From Pseudomonadota bacterium (GTDB taxonomy: Bacteria; Pseudomonadota; Alphaproteobacteria; Rhodobacterales; Rhodobacteraceae), in NCBI GenBank assembly GCA_018240425.1, contig JAFEFU010000062.1, forward strand, positions 23,020-87,019: a stretch of DNA of 64,000 bases. Reading direction: 5' to 3'. Both the position numbers and the translations under genes were made by a program. Below, piece by piece: positions 18,134-27,537 of the stretch (positions are counted from its first letter, which is position 1; each line of letters begins with the position of its first letter). The notes below the pieces were generated by a model. The model did no database searches, had not been told where the DNA came from, and saw only the letters and a list, made by a program, of their open reading frames with translations.

Positions 18134-18162
18134 TTGACAGTTCGCGCATGACTGCGTTCAAT
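18134..18162 (+). promoter_or_regulatory. Candidate glpD promoter
   Basis: A consensus TTGACA is followed after 17 nt by TTCAAT. The expected transcription start is about 20 nt before the glpD ATG. The ACGAA repeats lie immediately upstream of the -35 box. Confidence 0.5.
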
Positions 18163-18189
18163 TCACCGCGCAACCGTGAAGGGCGAGCA

Positions 18190-19755
18190 ATGGATTCGGA
18201 CAGGCTCTACGATGTTTTCGTCATCGGCGGCGGGATCAACGGCTGCGGCATCGCCCGCGACGCGGCGGGGCGCGGCCTGACGGTGGCGCTGGCGGAAATG
18301 GGCGATCTCGCCTCGGCCACCTCGTCGGCCTCGACCAAGCTGTTTCACGGAGGGCTGCGCTATCTCGAATATTTCGAGTTCTCGCTGGTGCGCAAGGCGC
18401 TGGCCGAGCGCGAGGTTCTCTTGCGCGCCATGCCCCACATCTCGTGGCCGATGCGCTTTGTCCTGCCCTATCATCCCGATATGCGGTTCGAGGGCGAGAC
18501 CCCGACCTCGCGGCTTCTCGACCGGTTCATGCCATGGATGAAGGGCAGGCGGCCCGCGTGGCTGATCCGCCTGGGCCTTTTCCTTTACGACAATCTGGGC
18601 GGGCGGAAGATCCTGCCGGGCACGGCGACGCTGGATCTGACGCAGGATCCGGCTGGGGCGCCGCTCGATCCGAAATTCCGCCATGCCTACGAATATTCCG
18701 ACTGCTGGGTCGAGGATGCGCGGCTGGTGGCGCTGAATGCCCGCGACGCGGCCGAGCGCGGCGCCACCATCCTGACCCGCGCCCGCGTCACCGCTGCCGT
18801 CCGGTCCGGCGATCTCTGGCAGGTGACGGTCGCCATCGGCGCAACGACGCAGATCTTCCGCGCCAAGGTGCTGGTCAATGCCGGCGGACCCTGGGTTGAG
18901 CAGGTGGTGCGCGGCATCGCCCATGTCGATACGAAGGAATCGATCCGCCTGGTACGCGGCAGCCATATCGTCACGAGGCGGCTGTTCGACCACGGCAAAT
19001 GCTATTTCTTCCAGGGCCACGACGGCCGCATCATCTTCGCCATTCCCTACGAGGAAGACTTCACCCTGATCGGCACCACCGACATGGATCATCACGGCGA
19101 CCCCGCCAACCCGACCTGCACCGAGGCGGAAGAGGACTATCTCTGCACCTTCGCCAGCCAGTATTTCCGCCGCCCGGTTGCGCGCAAGGATGTAGTCTGG
19201 ACCTATTCCGGCGTCCGCCCCCTGCACGAGGACGGGGCGAAGTCGGCGCAGGCCGCGACCCGCGACTACGTGCTGTCGCTGGACAGCGAGGGTCCGCCGA
19301 TCCTGTCGGTATTCGGCGGCAAGATCACCACCTACCGCAAGCTGGCCGAGGCGGCGCTGGACAGGATCACACCGTTCCTCGCCCCCGAAAGGGGCGGCTG
19401 GACGGCGGGTGTGCCGCTGGCCGGTGGCGATTTCCCGGTGGGCGACGCGCCGCGCCTGACCCGCGAGATGAAACTACGCTATCCGTTCCTGGACGATTAC
19501 AGATGCCGGCGCCTCGTGCGCGCCTACGGGACAGAGGCGCCCGCGGTTCTCGGGCCGGCGCGATCACCCGAGGATCTCGGTCGCAGCTTCGGCGCCGGCC
19601 TGACCGAACGCGAAGTGGCGTGGCTGATGCGGCACGAATTCGCGCGCCGTGCCGAGGATGTGGTCTGGCGCCGCTCGAAACTGGGCCTGAGGATGGAGGC
19701 GGGCGAGATCGCCGAGCTTGACCTCTGGATGCAGGCTCAAGGTGCAGGTCCGTGA
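18190..19755 (+). CDS. glpD: Aerobic glycerol-3-phosphate dehydrogenase
   Basis: FAD-dependent membrane-associated enzyme oxidising glycerol-3-phosphate to dihydroxyacetone phosphate and passing electrons to quinone. It has 521 residues. The dinucleotide-binding motif [20 protein letters not shown] is at about residues 10-29. It is followed by [44 protein letters not shown], and ENDPNPVC-type region [30 protein letters not shown] near the C-terminus is also typical. ATG 18190 is preferred over 18148, which would lie upstream of the predicted transcript start. Its stop overlaps the GTG start of glpK. It is regulated by GlpR by inference. Confidence 0.95.
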   Translation: MDSDRLYDVFVIGGGINGCGIARDAAGRGLTVALAEMGDLASATSSASTKLFHGGLRYLEYFEFSLVRKALAEREVLLRAMPHISWPMRFVLPYHPDMRFEGETPTSRLLDRFMPWMKGRRPAWLIRLGLFLYDNLGGRKILPGTATLDLTQDPAGAPLDPKFRHAYEYSDCWVEDARLVALNARDAAERGATILTRARVTAAVRSGDLWQVTVAIGATTQIFRAKVLVNAGGPWVEQVVRGIAHVDTKESIRLVRGSHIVTRRLFDHGKCYFFQGHDGRIIFAIPYEEDFTLIGTTDMDHHGDPANPTCTEAEEDYLCTFASQYFRRPVARKDVVWTYSGVRPLHEDGAKSAQAATRDYVLSLDSEGPPILSVFGGKITTYRKLAEAALDRITPFLAPERGGWTAGVPLAGGDFPVGDAPRLTREMKLRYPFLDDYRCRRLVRAYGTEAPAVLGPARSPEDLGRSFGAGLTEREVAWLMRHEFARRAEDVVWRRSKLGLRMEAGEIAELDLWMQAQGAGP

Positions 19756-21236
19756 GCCACGTCGTCGCCATCGACCAGGGCACCACCTCGTCGCGCGCCA
19801 TCGTCTTTGACCGCGACATGCGCCCCGTGGCCAGCGCCCAGCAGGAGTTTCCCCAGCATTTCCCCGCCTCTGGCTGGGTCGAGCATGACCCTGGCGACAT
19901 CTGGGCCAGCGTCCTTGCCACCGTGCACGGCGCGATCGGCCGCGCGGGCATCACGGCGGCCGGCGTTGCCGCGATCGGCATCACCAACCAGCGCGAGACC
20001 ACCCTGGTCTGGGACCGCCTGACCGGCGAGCCGATCCACCGGGCGATCGTCTGGCAGGACCGCCGCACCGCCGGCCTCTGCGCCCGCCTGAGGGCCGAGG
20101 GCCACGAGTCGATGGTGACGCGCAAGACCGGCCTGCTGCTTGACCCCTACTTCTCGGGCACCAAGCTCGCCTGGATTCTGGACCAGGTGCCGGGCGCGAG
20201 GGCGCGTGCCGGGCGGGGCGAGCTTCTGTTCGGAACCATCGACACATTTCTGATCTGGCGGCTGACCGGGGGCAGGGTCCACGCAACCGACGCCACCAAT
20301 GCCGCGCGCACCCTTCTGTTCGACATCCGCGAAAACCGCTGGGACGCCGAAATCCTCGGCCTTCTCGATATTCCCGCCGCCATGCTGCCCGAGGTCCGGG
20401 ACTGCGCCGCCGATTTCGGCGCCACCGACGCCGGCCTGTTCGGCCGGCCGATCCCCATCCTGGGCGTGGCGGGCGACCAGCAGGCGGCGACCATCGGCCA
20501 GGCCTGCTTTGCCCCCGGGATGATGAAATCCACCTACGGGACCGGCTGCTTTGCCCTTCTCAACACCGGGGGCGAGCTGATCGAAAGCCGCAGCCGCCTT
20601 CTGGGGACCATCGCCTACCGGCTGGACGGACGGACGACCTATGCGCTCGAGGGTTCGATCTTCATCGCCGGTGCGGTGGTCCAGTGGCTGCGCGACGGGC
20701 TGAAGATCATCGGTGCAGCGGTCGAGACCCGCGCCCTCGCCGAAGCCGCCGATCCGGGGCAGGATCTGATCCTTGTCCCGGCCTTCACCGGGCTGGGCGC
20801 CCCCTACTGGAACGCCGACTGCCGGGGGGCGATCTTCGGGCTGACCCGCAACTCCGGCCCAGCCGAGCTTGCCCGCGCAGCGCTGGAAAGCGTCGGCTTC
20901 CAGACGCTTGACCTGCTCAAGGCGATGCGCGCCGACTGGGTGGGCGCGGCCGGGGGCGTGTTGCGCGTCGACGGCGGAATGGCGGCCTCGGACTGGACCA
21001 TGCAGTTCCTGGCCGACATCATCGGTGCGCCCGTCGACCGGCCGGGGGTGACCGAGACCACCGCCCTCGGCGCCGCCTGGCTGGCGGGGATGCAGGCCGG
21101 CCTTTACCCCGATGCCGAAGGCTTTGCCCAAGGATGGACGTGCGAGCGCCGGTTCGAGCCGCGCATGGATGCGGCCGAGCGCGAACGCCGGCACGCGCGC
21201 TGGCAGCGCGCGGTCCGCGCGGCGATTTCGGTGTGA
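19752..21236 (+). CDS. glpK: Glycerol kinase
   Basis: ATP-dependent kinase of the FGGY family forming sn-glycerol-3-phosphate. It has 494 residues. N-terminal ATP-binding [14 protein letters not shown], then [63 protein letters not shown], and the FGGY signature region [22 protein letters not shown]. The start is GTG at 19752, overlapping the glpD TGA (GTGA), which implies translational coupling. No glycerol facilitator gene is adjacent, so uptake must be encoded elsewhere. It converges on truB with 1 bp between stops. Confidence 0.95.
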   Translation: MSHVVAIDQGTTSSRAIVFDRDMRPVASAQQEFPQHFPASGWVEHDPGDIWASVLATVHGAIGRAGITAAGVAAIGITNQRETTLVWDRLTGEPIHRAIVWQDRRTAGLCARLRAEGHESMVTRKTGLLLDPYFSGTKLAWILDQVPGARARAGRGELLFGTIDTFLIWRLTGGRVHATDATNAARTLLFDIRENRWDAEILGLLDIPAAMLPEVRDCAADFGATDAGLFGRPIPILGVAGDQQAATIGQACFAPGMMKSTYGTGCFALLNTGGELIESRSRLLGTIAYRLDGRTTYALEGSIFIAGAVVQWLRDGLKIIGAAVETRALAEAADPGQDLILVPAFTGLGAPYWNADCRGAIFGLTRNSGPAELARAALESVGFQTLDLLKAMRADWVGAAGGVLRVDGGMAASDWTMQFLADIIGAPVDRPGVTETTALGAAWLAGMQAGLYPDAEGFAQGWTCERRFEPRMDAAERERRHARWQRAVRAAISV

Positions 21237-21237
21237 T

Positions 21238-22137
21238 CTACAGGTTGAACACCCGGCTTGGGTGGACCTCGCCGCCGCGATAGGTGCCGATGGCTATGGG
21301 GCGGCCCTGGTGGCTGACCCAGACCTCGTCGCCGAACTCGGCCCCGGTCAGCACCTGCCCGGGATTGCCGTTCCTCAGCCGCGCCGCGCCTTCGGCGCTG
21401 GCCCGCACCTCGGTCATGCCCTCCAGTCCGGCCTGAAGCGGCAAGAGCAGGGCATCGAGCGCCCCGGTCCGGGCCAGCGCCTCGATCCGGTCCATCGTCA
21501 CCCCCTCGCTGGCCGCGAAAGGGCCGGACCATTCGCGCCTGAGCCACAGGACATGGCCAAGACAGCCAAGCGCCCGCCCCAGATCGCGGGCGATGGCACG
21601 CACATATCCGCCCTTGCCGCACACCATTTCCAGCGTGACGGTGTCGCGGTCCGGGCGGGCGATCACCGCCAGGCTTTCGACCCGGAGCGGCCGGGCCGCG
21701 AGGTCGAGGATCTCGCCTTCCCGGGCCAGGTCATAGGCGCGGGCGCCCTCGACCTTGACCGCCGAAAACTGCGGCGGCACCTGCAGGATGTCGCCGCGAA
21801 AGGCGCCGAGCGCCTGCGCGATCTCCTCGTCCGAAGGCCGCGCGTCCGACCGGGCGATCACGTCGCCCTCGGCGTCGTCGGTCGCGGTCGCCGCGCCCAG
21901 CCTGACGGCGAAGCGATAGCATTTCAGCGCGTCGGTGATATGGGGAATGGTCTTGGTCGCCTCGCCAAGCGCCACGGCCAGAACCCCGGTCGCCGCCGGA
22001 TCGAGCGTGCCGGCATGGCCGGCCTTCGCGGCGTCGAAGGCCCACCGCACCTTGCCGACCACCGCCGTCGAGGTGATCCCCGCCGGCTTGTCGACCACCA
22101 GCCAGCCGGATATGTCCCGTCCCTTCTTGCGCGCCAT
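21238..22137 (-). CDS. truB: tRNA pseudouridine(55) synthase
   Basis: Forms Psi55 in the T-loop of tRNAs. It has 299 residues. N-terminal [16 protein letters not shown] and the catalytic loop [15 protein letters not shown], with the nucleophilic Asp at about 46, identify Tru[23 protein letters not shown] and [20 protein letters not shown] follow as expected. The C-terminal part ([10 protein letters not shown] onward) fits the small PUA-like domain. Two adjacent ATG codons are possible; 22137 has GGGAG at better spacing than 22140. The rbfA-truB pair is split here by a secreted DUF2233 gene that ends 35 bp upstream. Confidence 0.94.
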   Translation of the reverse strand: MARKKGRDISGWLVVDKPAGITSTAVVGKVRWAFDAAKAGHAGTLDPAATGVLAVALGEATKTIPHITDALKCYRFAVRLGAATATDDAEGDVIARSDARPSDEEIAQALGAFRGDILQVPPQFSAVKVEGARAYDLAREGEILDLAARPLRVESLAVIARPDRDTVTLEMVCGKGGYVRAIARDLGRALGCLGHVLWLRREWSGPFAASEGVTMDRIEALARTGALDALLLPLQAGLEGMTEVRASAEGAARLRNGNPGQVLTGAEFGDEVWVSHQGRPIAIGTYRGGEVHPSRVFNL

Positions 22138-22171
22138 CATCTCTCCCGGGTTTGCCGTGCCTTGCGGGCGG

Positions 22172-22915
22172 TCAGCCGGCCGGAACCACCAGCCCGACGA
22201 TCGGGCCCATCTGGAACCCGAAATCGTCGCGCCCGAGGTCCGGCGCATAGAGCCGCGAGATCGTCCCGTCCAGAAACAGCGCGTCCGGCGCCCCGAGGCC
22301 GTCGCGGAACAGCCGGGCGAAGGTGTCGAAGTTCACCGGATCGTTCGAAATCGCGAAATAGGCGGTCTTGCCGTCGGCCGAGACGCCCACGCCGTTGCGG
22401 ATGTTGACTGCCTCGGAAAAGGGCGAGAACTTGGGGTGCAGCTTGCCGGCAATGACCAGCATCGGCCCGGACTGGGTGGCGAACTGGCACTCTGGCCGCT
22501 GCGCGTCGAAGGCCAGCGTTTCGGTCACCTGGAACCCGTCGCGGCGGATGCAGAAGACGCCGTTCGGCTGGAGGCCGAAGTTCCCCGGGCCCGCCCGCTT
22601 CTGCAGGTCGGCCATCTGGCGGCCCTTCTCGATGTAAAGCCCGACGGGCCTGCGGTCGGGATGATACATTCCGGCGTTCATCGCGAAGGCAAGGCGGCGG
22701 CCCTCGCCGGCCAGGGCGGTGCTGACCGCGTCGAAGCTGCCGAGGACCGTGCCGTCCGGCCCGTTCAGGAACAGGCGCAGGTCGGCGCCGGCCGAGGCTT
22801 CGCAGACGCTGAAGTCGGCGCCGTCGAACTGCATCTCGCGGCACGAGTCGGCGCGCGCCGCCAGGGGCAGGCACAGCAGGCAGAGGGCAAGGGCCGCCTC
22901 AACCCAGGTGCGCAT
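22172..22915 (-). CDS. Secreted phosphodiester glycosidase-like (DUF2233) protein
   Basis: A 247-residue exported protein. The signal peptide [22 protein letters not shown] is cut before DSCREM. The remainder resembles the DUF2233/NAGPA phosphodiester glycosidase fold: [76 protein letters not shown], and [17 protein letters not shown]. The activity of bacterial members is largely unknown; glycan or sugar-phosphodiester cleavage is possible. Its start overlaps the end of rbfA by about 17 nt, so it is probably co-transcribed with ribosome-maturation genes. ATG 22927 is an alternative start. Confidence 0.8.
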   Translation of the reverse strand: MRTWVEAALALCLLCLPLAARADSCREMQFDGADFSVCEASAGADLRLFLNGPDGTVLGSFDAVSTALAGEGRRLAFAMNAGMYHPDRRPVGLYIEKGRQMADLQKRAGPGNFGLQPNGVFCIRRDGFQVTETLAFDAQRPECQFATQSGPMLVIAGKLHPKFSPFSEAVNIRNGVGVSADGKTAYFAISNDPVNFDTFARLFRDGLGAPDALFLDGTISRLYAPDLGRDDFGFQMGPIVGLVVPAG

Positions 22916-23336
22916 CGTCGTCCGCATCGTCGTTTCCGTCGCCGCCCTTGACATCGCGCCGGACGCGCTCGTCGGCAAAAAGGCGGCGCGTCTCGTCCAG
23001 GCGGTCGAAGGTCTCGTCCAGCTGGAACCGCAGTTCGGGCGCGAACTTCAGGGTCATCGCCTTGGCCACCAGCCGGCGCAGTTCGCCCCGGTTGCGGCGC
23101 AGGGCCGCAAGCGCCGCCTCCGCCCCGGTGCCGCCGAGCGGCAGGACATAGGCCGTCGCCACCTTGAGGTCGGGCGAGGTGCGCACTTCCCCCACGGTGA
23201 TCGAGAATCGCTGCAATTCGGGGTCGTGCACGTCACCGCGCGCCAGAACCCCGGCCAGCGTGTGGCGGATCAGTTCGCCCACGCGAAGCTGGCGCTGCGA
23301 CGGGCCCGGGCCCTGGGAAAAGCGGTTCTGTGCCAT
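22899..23336 (-). CDS. rbfA: Ribosome-binding factor A
   Basis: 30S maturation factor acting on the 5' helix of 16S rRNA. It has 145 residues. The KH-type core is recognised by [54 protein letters not shown] and [23 protein letters not shown]. An acidic tail rich in Asp ([15 protein letters not shown]) follows. ATG 23336 gives the usual [16 protein letters not shown] start; ATG 23345 is an alternative. infB, often adjacent to rbfA in other phyla, lies 39 kb away here. Confidence 0.93.
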   Translation of the reverse strand: MAQNRFSQGPGPSQRQLRVGELIRHTLAGVLARGDVHDPELQRFSITVGEVRTSPDLKVATAYVLPLGGTGAEAALAALRRNRGELRRLVAKAMTLKFAPELRFQLDETFDRLDETRRLFADERVRRDVKGGDGNDDADDDAHLG

Positions 23337-23432
23337 GCGCCCCATGTAGGCCAAGCCCGCGCCCCCCGCAACGGCCCTTTGCCAAGGCGCGGGCGGCGGG
23401 CTATGGAATGCCGGTCAGCAGGAGCGCGCGCC

Positions 23433-24251
23433 ATGAGCCAGACCCAAGATCTTCCAGGCATTGTCGTTACCGGCGCGTCGGGCCGCATGGGGCGGATGCT
23501 GGCCTCGATGATCCTCGGGTCGGATCGCGCCCGTCTGGCCGGGGCGGTCGAGCGCGCCGGCCACGCCTGGATCGGCCGGGACGTGGGCGAGGCGATGGGG
23601 GGTGCCGCGGCCGGGGTGCGCGTCACCGACGATCCGCTCGAGGCCTTCGCGCGGGCGCAGGCGGTGATCGACTTCACCGCCCCCGCCGCCACCGTCGAGT
23701 TCGCGGCCCTGGCCGCGCAGGCCCGCGCCGTCCATGTGATCGGCACCACCGGGCTGGAAGCCGCGCACCTGGCCCGGATCGCCGCCGCCGCCCGCCATGC
23801 CGTCATCATCCGCGCCGGCAACATGAGCCTTGGCGTCAACCTCCTGGCGCGGCTGACCCGCAAGGTGGCCCAGGCGCTGGATGCCGACTGGGACATCGAG
23901 ATCGTCGAGGCCCATCACCGGATGAAGGTCGACGCCCCCTCGGGGACCGCGCTGATGCTGGGGCAGGCGGCGGCCGAGGGGCGCGGCGTTGCCCTGGACC
24001 AGCACAGGGACAGCGGCCGCGACGGGCTGACCGGGGCGCGGACGCGGGGTGACATCGGCTTTTCCTCGGTCAGGGGCGGCGACATCGTCGGCGAGCATGA
24101 CGTGATCTTCGCCGCCGATGGCGAGCGGATCGTTCTGCGCCACATCGCCACCGACCGGGCGATCTTCGCGCGCGGCGCGCTGCGGGCGGCGCTGTGGGGG
24201 CAGGCGCGAGAGCCGGGCGAATACGACATGGCCGACGTTCTGGGGCTCTGA
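23433..24251 (+). CDS. dapB: 4-hydroxy-tetrahydrodipicolinate reductase
   Basis: NAD(P)H-dependent reductase of the lysine/diaminopimelate pathway. It has 272 residues. N-terminal nucleotide-binding [17 protein letters not shown], then [18 protein letters not shown] and [32 protein letters not shown] precedes the catalytic segment [24 protein letters not shown], containing the His-His pair and the substrate-binding Lys. [22 protein letters not shown] closes the substrate domain. It stands alone between the divergent rbfA and the small convergent SDHAF4-like gene. AGGAG precedes the ATG by about 8 nt. Confidence 0.95.
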   Translation: MSQTQDLPGIVVTGASGRMGRMLASMILGSDRARLAGAVERAGHAWIGRDVGEAMGGAAAGVRVTDDPLEAFARAQAVIDFTAPAATVEFAALAAQARAVHVIGTTGLEAAHLARIAAAARHAVIIRAGNMSLGVNLLARLTRKVAQALDADWDIEIVEAHHRMKVDAPSGTALMLGQAAAEGRGVALDQHRDSGRDGLTGARTRGDIGFSSVRGGDIVGEHDVIFAADGERIVLRHIATDRAIFARGALRAALWGQAREPGEYDMADVLGL

Positions 24252-24266
24252 CCGCCTCGAGCCCGG

Positions 24267-24443
24267 TCAGAAATCGACCGCGATCCCCTTCTTCTCCCAG
24301 TCGCCGAACCGCACCGGATCGGGACCATCGCGCCCGCCCAGTTCCGGCGGCAGGGGCGGGGCGGCCTTGCGGCGACGCTCCTCGGCCTCGGCCAGGGCGC
24401 GGCGGGCGGCGGGGGAAAGCGGGTTCTGGCGGGCTTCGTCCAA
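24267..24443 (-). CDS. DUF1674 / SDHAF4-like small protein (non-ATG start)
   Basis: The minus-strand frame ending at 24267 encodes ELGGRDGPDPVRFGDWEKKGIAVDF at its C-terminus. This is the signature of DUF1674, the bacterial counterpart of the mitochondrial succinate dehydrogenase assembly factor SDHAF4, which helps flavinylated SdhA assemble. No ATG is available in the plausible range. TTG at 24443 would give 58 residues, starting with DEARQNPLSPAARRALAEAEERRRK, and CTG at 24476 would add 11. An upstream ATG at 24818 would run 375 nt antisense inside rsmB and is rejected. It sits divergent from rsmB. The domain call is strong, the start weak. Confidence 0.78.
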   Translation of the reverse strand: MDEARQNPLSPAARRALAEAEERRRKAAPPLPPELGGRDGPDPVRFGDWEKKGIAVDF

Positions 24444-24524
24444 CGCGACCTCGGGCTTTGCTTGTGCGGGCGACAGCCCTGATATAGGCCGCGCCCAGCC
24501 GGGGGCAAGCGGACAGGTGGCGCG

Positions 24525-25808
24525 ATGGAATCGGGAACCGGGGCAAGGATGGCCGCCGCCCTCATGGTCGAAGGGGTCGTCGCGCGGCGCCTGTCCCTTG
24601 CCGACCAGTCGGGCGAGGGGGCGATGGCGGGCCTTTCGCCGGCGGACCGGGCGCGGGCCCAGAGGCTGGCGCTGGCGACGCTGCGCCGCCTCGACGCCGC
24701 CGACCTCATCCTGAAGTCGTTCCTGCGCAAGGAGCCGCCGGCCTTCATCCATGCCCTGTTGCGGCTTGCCGTCACCGAGATGCTGGCCGAAGGGGCGCCG
24801 GCCCATGCCGTCGTCCATGACGCCGTGACGATCGCGCGCGGGGCGGGCCAGCGGACCGAGGCTTTTGCCGGACTGGTCAACGCGGTCCTGAGGCGGGCGG
24901 CCGAGACCGACCCGGCGCGGTTCGCCGCCCTGCCGCCGCAGGCGCTGCCGGGCTGGCTGCGCGGGCGGCTGATGTCGGCCTGGGGCAAGGCCGCCACCCT
25001 AGCGATCGAGGCCGCCCACGTCAGGGGAGCCGCCCTCGACCTGACGCCGCGCGATGGCGATGCGGAGGGTCTTGCGGCGCGGCTCGGCGGGGCTGCCCTG
25101 CCGACGGGATCGGTGCGCCTCGCGGGCTTTCCGCCGCTGGCCGAGCTGCCGGGCTATGCCGAGGGCGACTGGTGGGTGCAGGATGCCGCCGCCGCGCTGG
25201 CCGCCCGGGCGCTGGCGCCCCGGCCGGGCGAGCGGGTGCTTGACCTTTGTGCGGCGCCGGGGGGCAAGACCCTGCAGCTGGCCGCGGCGGGTGCCGATGT
25301 CACTGCGCTGGACATTTCGGCGCAGCGCATGGCGCGGGTCGGGGAAAACCTGAAGCGCTGCCGCCTGAGCGCCCGCACCATCGTCGCCGATGCGCTGGAC
25401 TGGCAGCCGGACCATCCGTTCGACGCGATCCTTCTTGATGCGCCGTGCTCGGCCACCGGCACCATCCGCCGCCATCCCGACCTGCCCTTCGTGCGCGATG
25501 CGGGCGGGTTGAAGGACATCTTCGCCCTGCAATCGGCCCTGATCGACCGCGCGGTCGCCCTGCTGAGGCCGGGCGGCCGGCTGGTCTATGCCACCTGCTC
25601 GCTTCTGCCCGAGGAAGGCGAGCGCCAGATGGGCGCGGCGCTGACCCGGCACGAGGTGCTGGAGGCCGACCCTGCGGCGATGTCGCTTCCCGGGCTGGAG
25701 CCGGGCTGGATCGGAGCGGAGGGCGGCCTTCGGCTGCGCCCCGACCATTGGCCTGACCGCGGCGGAATGGACGGATTCTTCATCGCCGTGCTGCGCCGGC
25801 GGGCTTAA
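24525..25808 (+). CDS. rsmB: 16S rRNA cytosine-C5 methyltransferase, RsmB family
   Basis: SAM-dependent m5C methyltransferase of 427 residues. The N-terminal NusB-like RNA-binding domain, about residues 10-135, includes RARAQRLALATLRRLDAADL and HAVVHDAVTIARGAG. In the catalytic domain the SAM motif is LDLCAAPGGKTLQLA (about 240-254). Catalytic cysteines occur in DAPCSATGTIRRHPD and YATCSLLPEEGE. The C-terminus GGMDGFFIAVLRR is standard. Its stop overlaps the convergent ABC permease stop by a few bases. A second possible start is ATG 24549. Confidence 0.92.
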   Translation: MESGTGARMAAALMVEGVVARRLSLADQSGEGAMAGLSPADRARAQRLALATLRRLDAADLILKSFLRKEPPAFIHALLRLAVTEMLAEGAPAHAVVHDAVTIARGAGQRTEAFAGLVNAVLRRAAETDPARFAALPPQALPGWLRGRLMSAWGKAATLAIEAAHVRGAALDLTPRDGDAEGLAARLGGAALPTGSVRLAGFPPLAELPGYAEGDWWVQDAAAALAARALAPRPGERVLDLCAAPGGKTLQLAAAGADVTALDISAQRMARVGENLKRCRLSARTIVADALDWQPDHPFDAILLDAPCSATGTIRRHPDLPFVRDAGGLKDIFALQSALIDRAVALLRPGGRLVYATCSLLPEEGERQMGAALTRHEVLEADPAAMSLPGLEPGWIGAEGGLRLRPDHWPDRGGMDGFFIAVLRRRA

Positions 25809-26626
25809 TGCGCGAACCAGCTGCGCGACACATGCTTGCGGCTGAAGAATTCGCCCATCATCCCCAGGACGAACAGCGCGAATGACACTTCGTAGACATA
25901 GGCCACGTCCGAATTGCGCGGCATGTAGTTCAGGAAAACCGCGCCGCGCATCTGGTCGATGATGTGGAAGAGCGGGTTCCAGTCGAAGAACTTCAGAAGC
26001 GAGAAGCTGAGCGCATTGCCCACCACCATCTTGCCCGAGGCGAAGATGTTCACCCGCGCCACGATCAGCATCATGATCGGCGCGAGCTTCGGCGCCCAGG
26101 GCTTGATCGCCATCAGCACAAGGCCGGTCGCGATGCCGAACACCCAGGCCGACAGCATCATGAACAGCGCATAGCTGGGGCTGGCGATTTCCAGCGGCTT
26201 GAAGGCGACGTGGTAGACGAACAGGATGACGATGACCGAAAACATCTGGATGTAGAGCGCGCTGAGCGCCGACGAGGCGATCGCGACGATCGTGTTCATC
26301 GGCGCGTGCAGCATCATCGCCGAGGTCGGGCCCTCGGCCCCGTAGACCGCGCGCATGGTCTTGTTGAAGGTCATGTAGGACGTGACGCCGGTCATCAGGA
26401 ACATCACGAAGTCGCCGCGGAACTGGTTCGACTTCATCCCCATGATGGTCATGGTCACATAGAGCGTCAGGATGAACAGGGCGATGAACACCACGTTCAT
26501 CATCAGGCCGAACAGCGCGTTCGACTGCGCCCCGCGCGCCGAGCGCACCGTCGCGTGATAGGTCACTTCGCACATTTCAAGCGCCGCGGTCAGCCGCGTC
26601 CGCCGCCTTTTCTCGATCCTGAACAT
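25805..26626 (-). CDS. ABC-2 type polysaccharide/polyol-phosphate export permease
   Basis: Integral inner-membrane protein of 273 residues with about six predicted hydrophobic helices. The first is MMNVVFIALFILTLYVTMTIMG; others are around IQMFSVIVILFVYHVAF, FMMLSAWVFGIATGLVLMA and the final VSFALFVLGMMGEFFSRKHVSR. The cytoplasmic N-terminus RTRLTAALEMCEVTYHATVRSARG and NPLFHIIDQMRGAVFLNYMPRN resemble KpsM/Wzm-type capsule or O-antigen exporters. No ATPase partner (KpsT/Wzt) gene is seen in the window. It is divergent from cysQ and close to the glycosyltransferase block, so a role in exporting a surface glycan is inferred. Confidence 0.8.
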   Translation of the reverse strand: MFRIEKRRRTRLTAALEMCEVTYHATVRSARGAQSNALFGLMMNVVFIALFILTLYVTMTIMGMKSNQFRGDFVMFLMTGVTSYMTFNKTMRAVYGAEGPTSAMMLHAPMNTIVAIASSALSALYIQMFSVIVILFVYHVAFKPLEIASPSYALFMMLSAWVFGIATGLVLMAIKPWAPKLAPIMMLIVARVNIFASGKMVVGNALSFSLLKFFDWNPLFHIIDQMRGAVFLNYMPRNSDVAYVYEVSFALFVLGMMGEFFSRKHVSRSWFAH

Positions 26627-26730
26627 GCCCGGCCCGTGGTTCGCGACACCATTGTAATTGCGGCAGTCTTGCCTTTTCCTTGCTACCTATCACAAGGTTG
26701 CCCGGTCAGGGGGCGAAATCTGGCCGAAAG

Positions 26731-27537
26731 ATGGGGGAAGTCGTGGATTTTGAGCATCTGATGCAGGTGATGCGCTGGCTGGCACTGTCTGCGGGCGAGC
26801 GGATCATGGAAATCTACGATGCCGCCGATTTCGAGGTGCGTGCCAAGTCGGACGCCAGCCCGGTCACCGCAGCCGACGAGGCGGCCGATGCGCTGATCGC
26901 CGAAGGGCTGGCCGAGGCATTCCCCGGCCTTCCCATCGTCACCGAGGAGCAGGCCGACAGCCACGCCCAGGCGGTCTCGACCTTCCTGATCGTCGATCCC
27001 CTGGACGGGACCAAGGAATTCGTGCAGCGGCGCGGCGACTTCACCGTCAACATCGCCTATGTCGAAGACGGCGTGCCCCTGCGCGGCGTCGTCTATGCGC
27101 CGGCCAAGGGCCGTCTGTTCTATACGCTGGCGGACGGTCGTTCGGTCGAGGAAACCGGCCCGTTCGACAAGGACCATCCCGGCGCGCTGCGCCACCTGTC
27201 GGTCTCGGTTCCCGACAACCGGGCGCTGATGGTGGTGGCGTCGAAGTCCCACCGCGATCAGGCGACCGACGACTACATCTCGCAATATGCCGTGGCCGAC
27301 ATGACCAGTGCCGGATCGTCGCTGAAGTTCTGCCTGGTGGCGGCGGGCGAGGCCGACCTTTACCCGCGCGTTGGCCGGACGATGGAGTGGGACACGGCGG
27401 CGGGTGACGCGGTCCTGCGCGGCGCGGGCGGCGAGATGGTCCGTTTCGACGATCACTCACCCTTCGCCTACGGCAAGCCCGGCTTCGAGAACCCCTTCTT
27501 CATCGCCTACGCCCCGGGCGTCCTTCTGGTGAAATAG
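26731..27537 (+). CDS. cysQ: 3'(2'),5'-bisphosphate nucleotidase CysQ
   Basis: Mg-dependent phosphatase converting 3'-phosphoadenosine 5'-phosphate (PAP) to AMP, a member of the inositol monophosphatase superfamily. It has 268 residues. Metal-binding motifs: VTEEQAD (Glu), the DPLDGTKEFVQRRGDFTVNIA block (DPxDGT) and EWDTAAGDAVLRGAGG (WDxAA). KSDASPVTAADEAADALIAEGL near the N-terminus is CysQ-typical. The ATG at 26731 is given; GTG 26743, preceded by GGGGGAAG, is a credible alternative. Its TAG overlaps kdsB. PAP is the by-product of PAPS sulfotransferases, and one is encoded about 9 kb downstream. Confidence 0.92.
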   Translation: MGEVVDFEHLMQVMRWLALSAGERIMEIYDAADFEVRAKSDASPVTAADEAADALIAEGLAEAFPGLPIVTEEQADSHAQAVSTFLIVDPLDGTKEFVQRRGDFTVNIAYVEDGVPLRGVVYAPAKGRLFYTLADGRSVEETGPFDKDHPGALRHLSVSVPDNRALMVVASKSHRDQATDDYISQYAVADMTSAGSSLKFCLVAAGEADLYPRVGRTMEWDTAAGDAVLRGAGGEMVRFDDHSPFAYGKPGFENPFFIAYAPGVLLVK

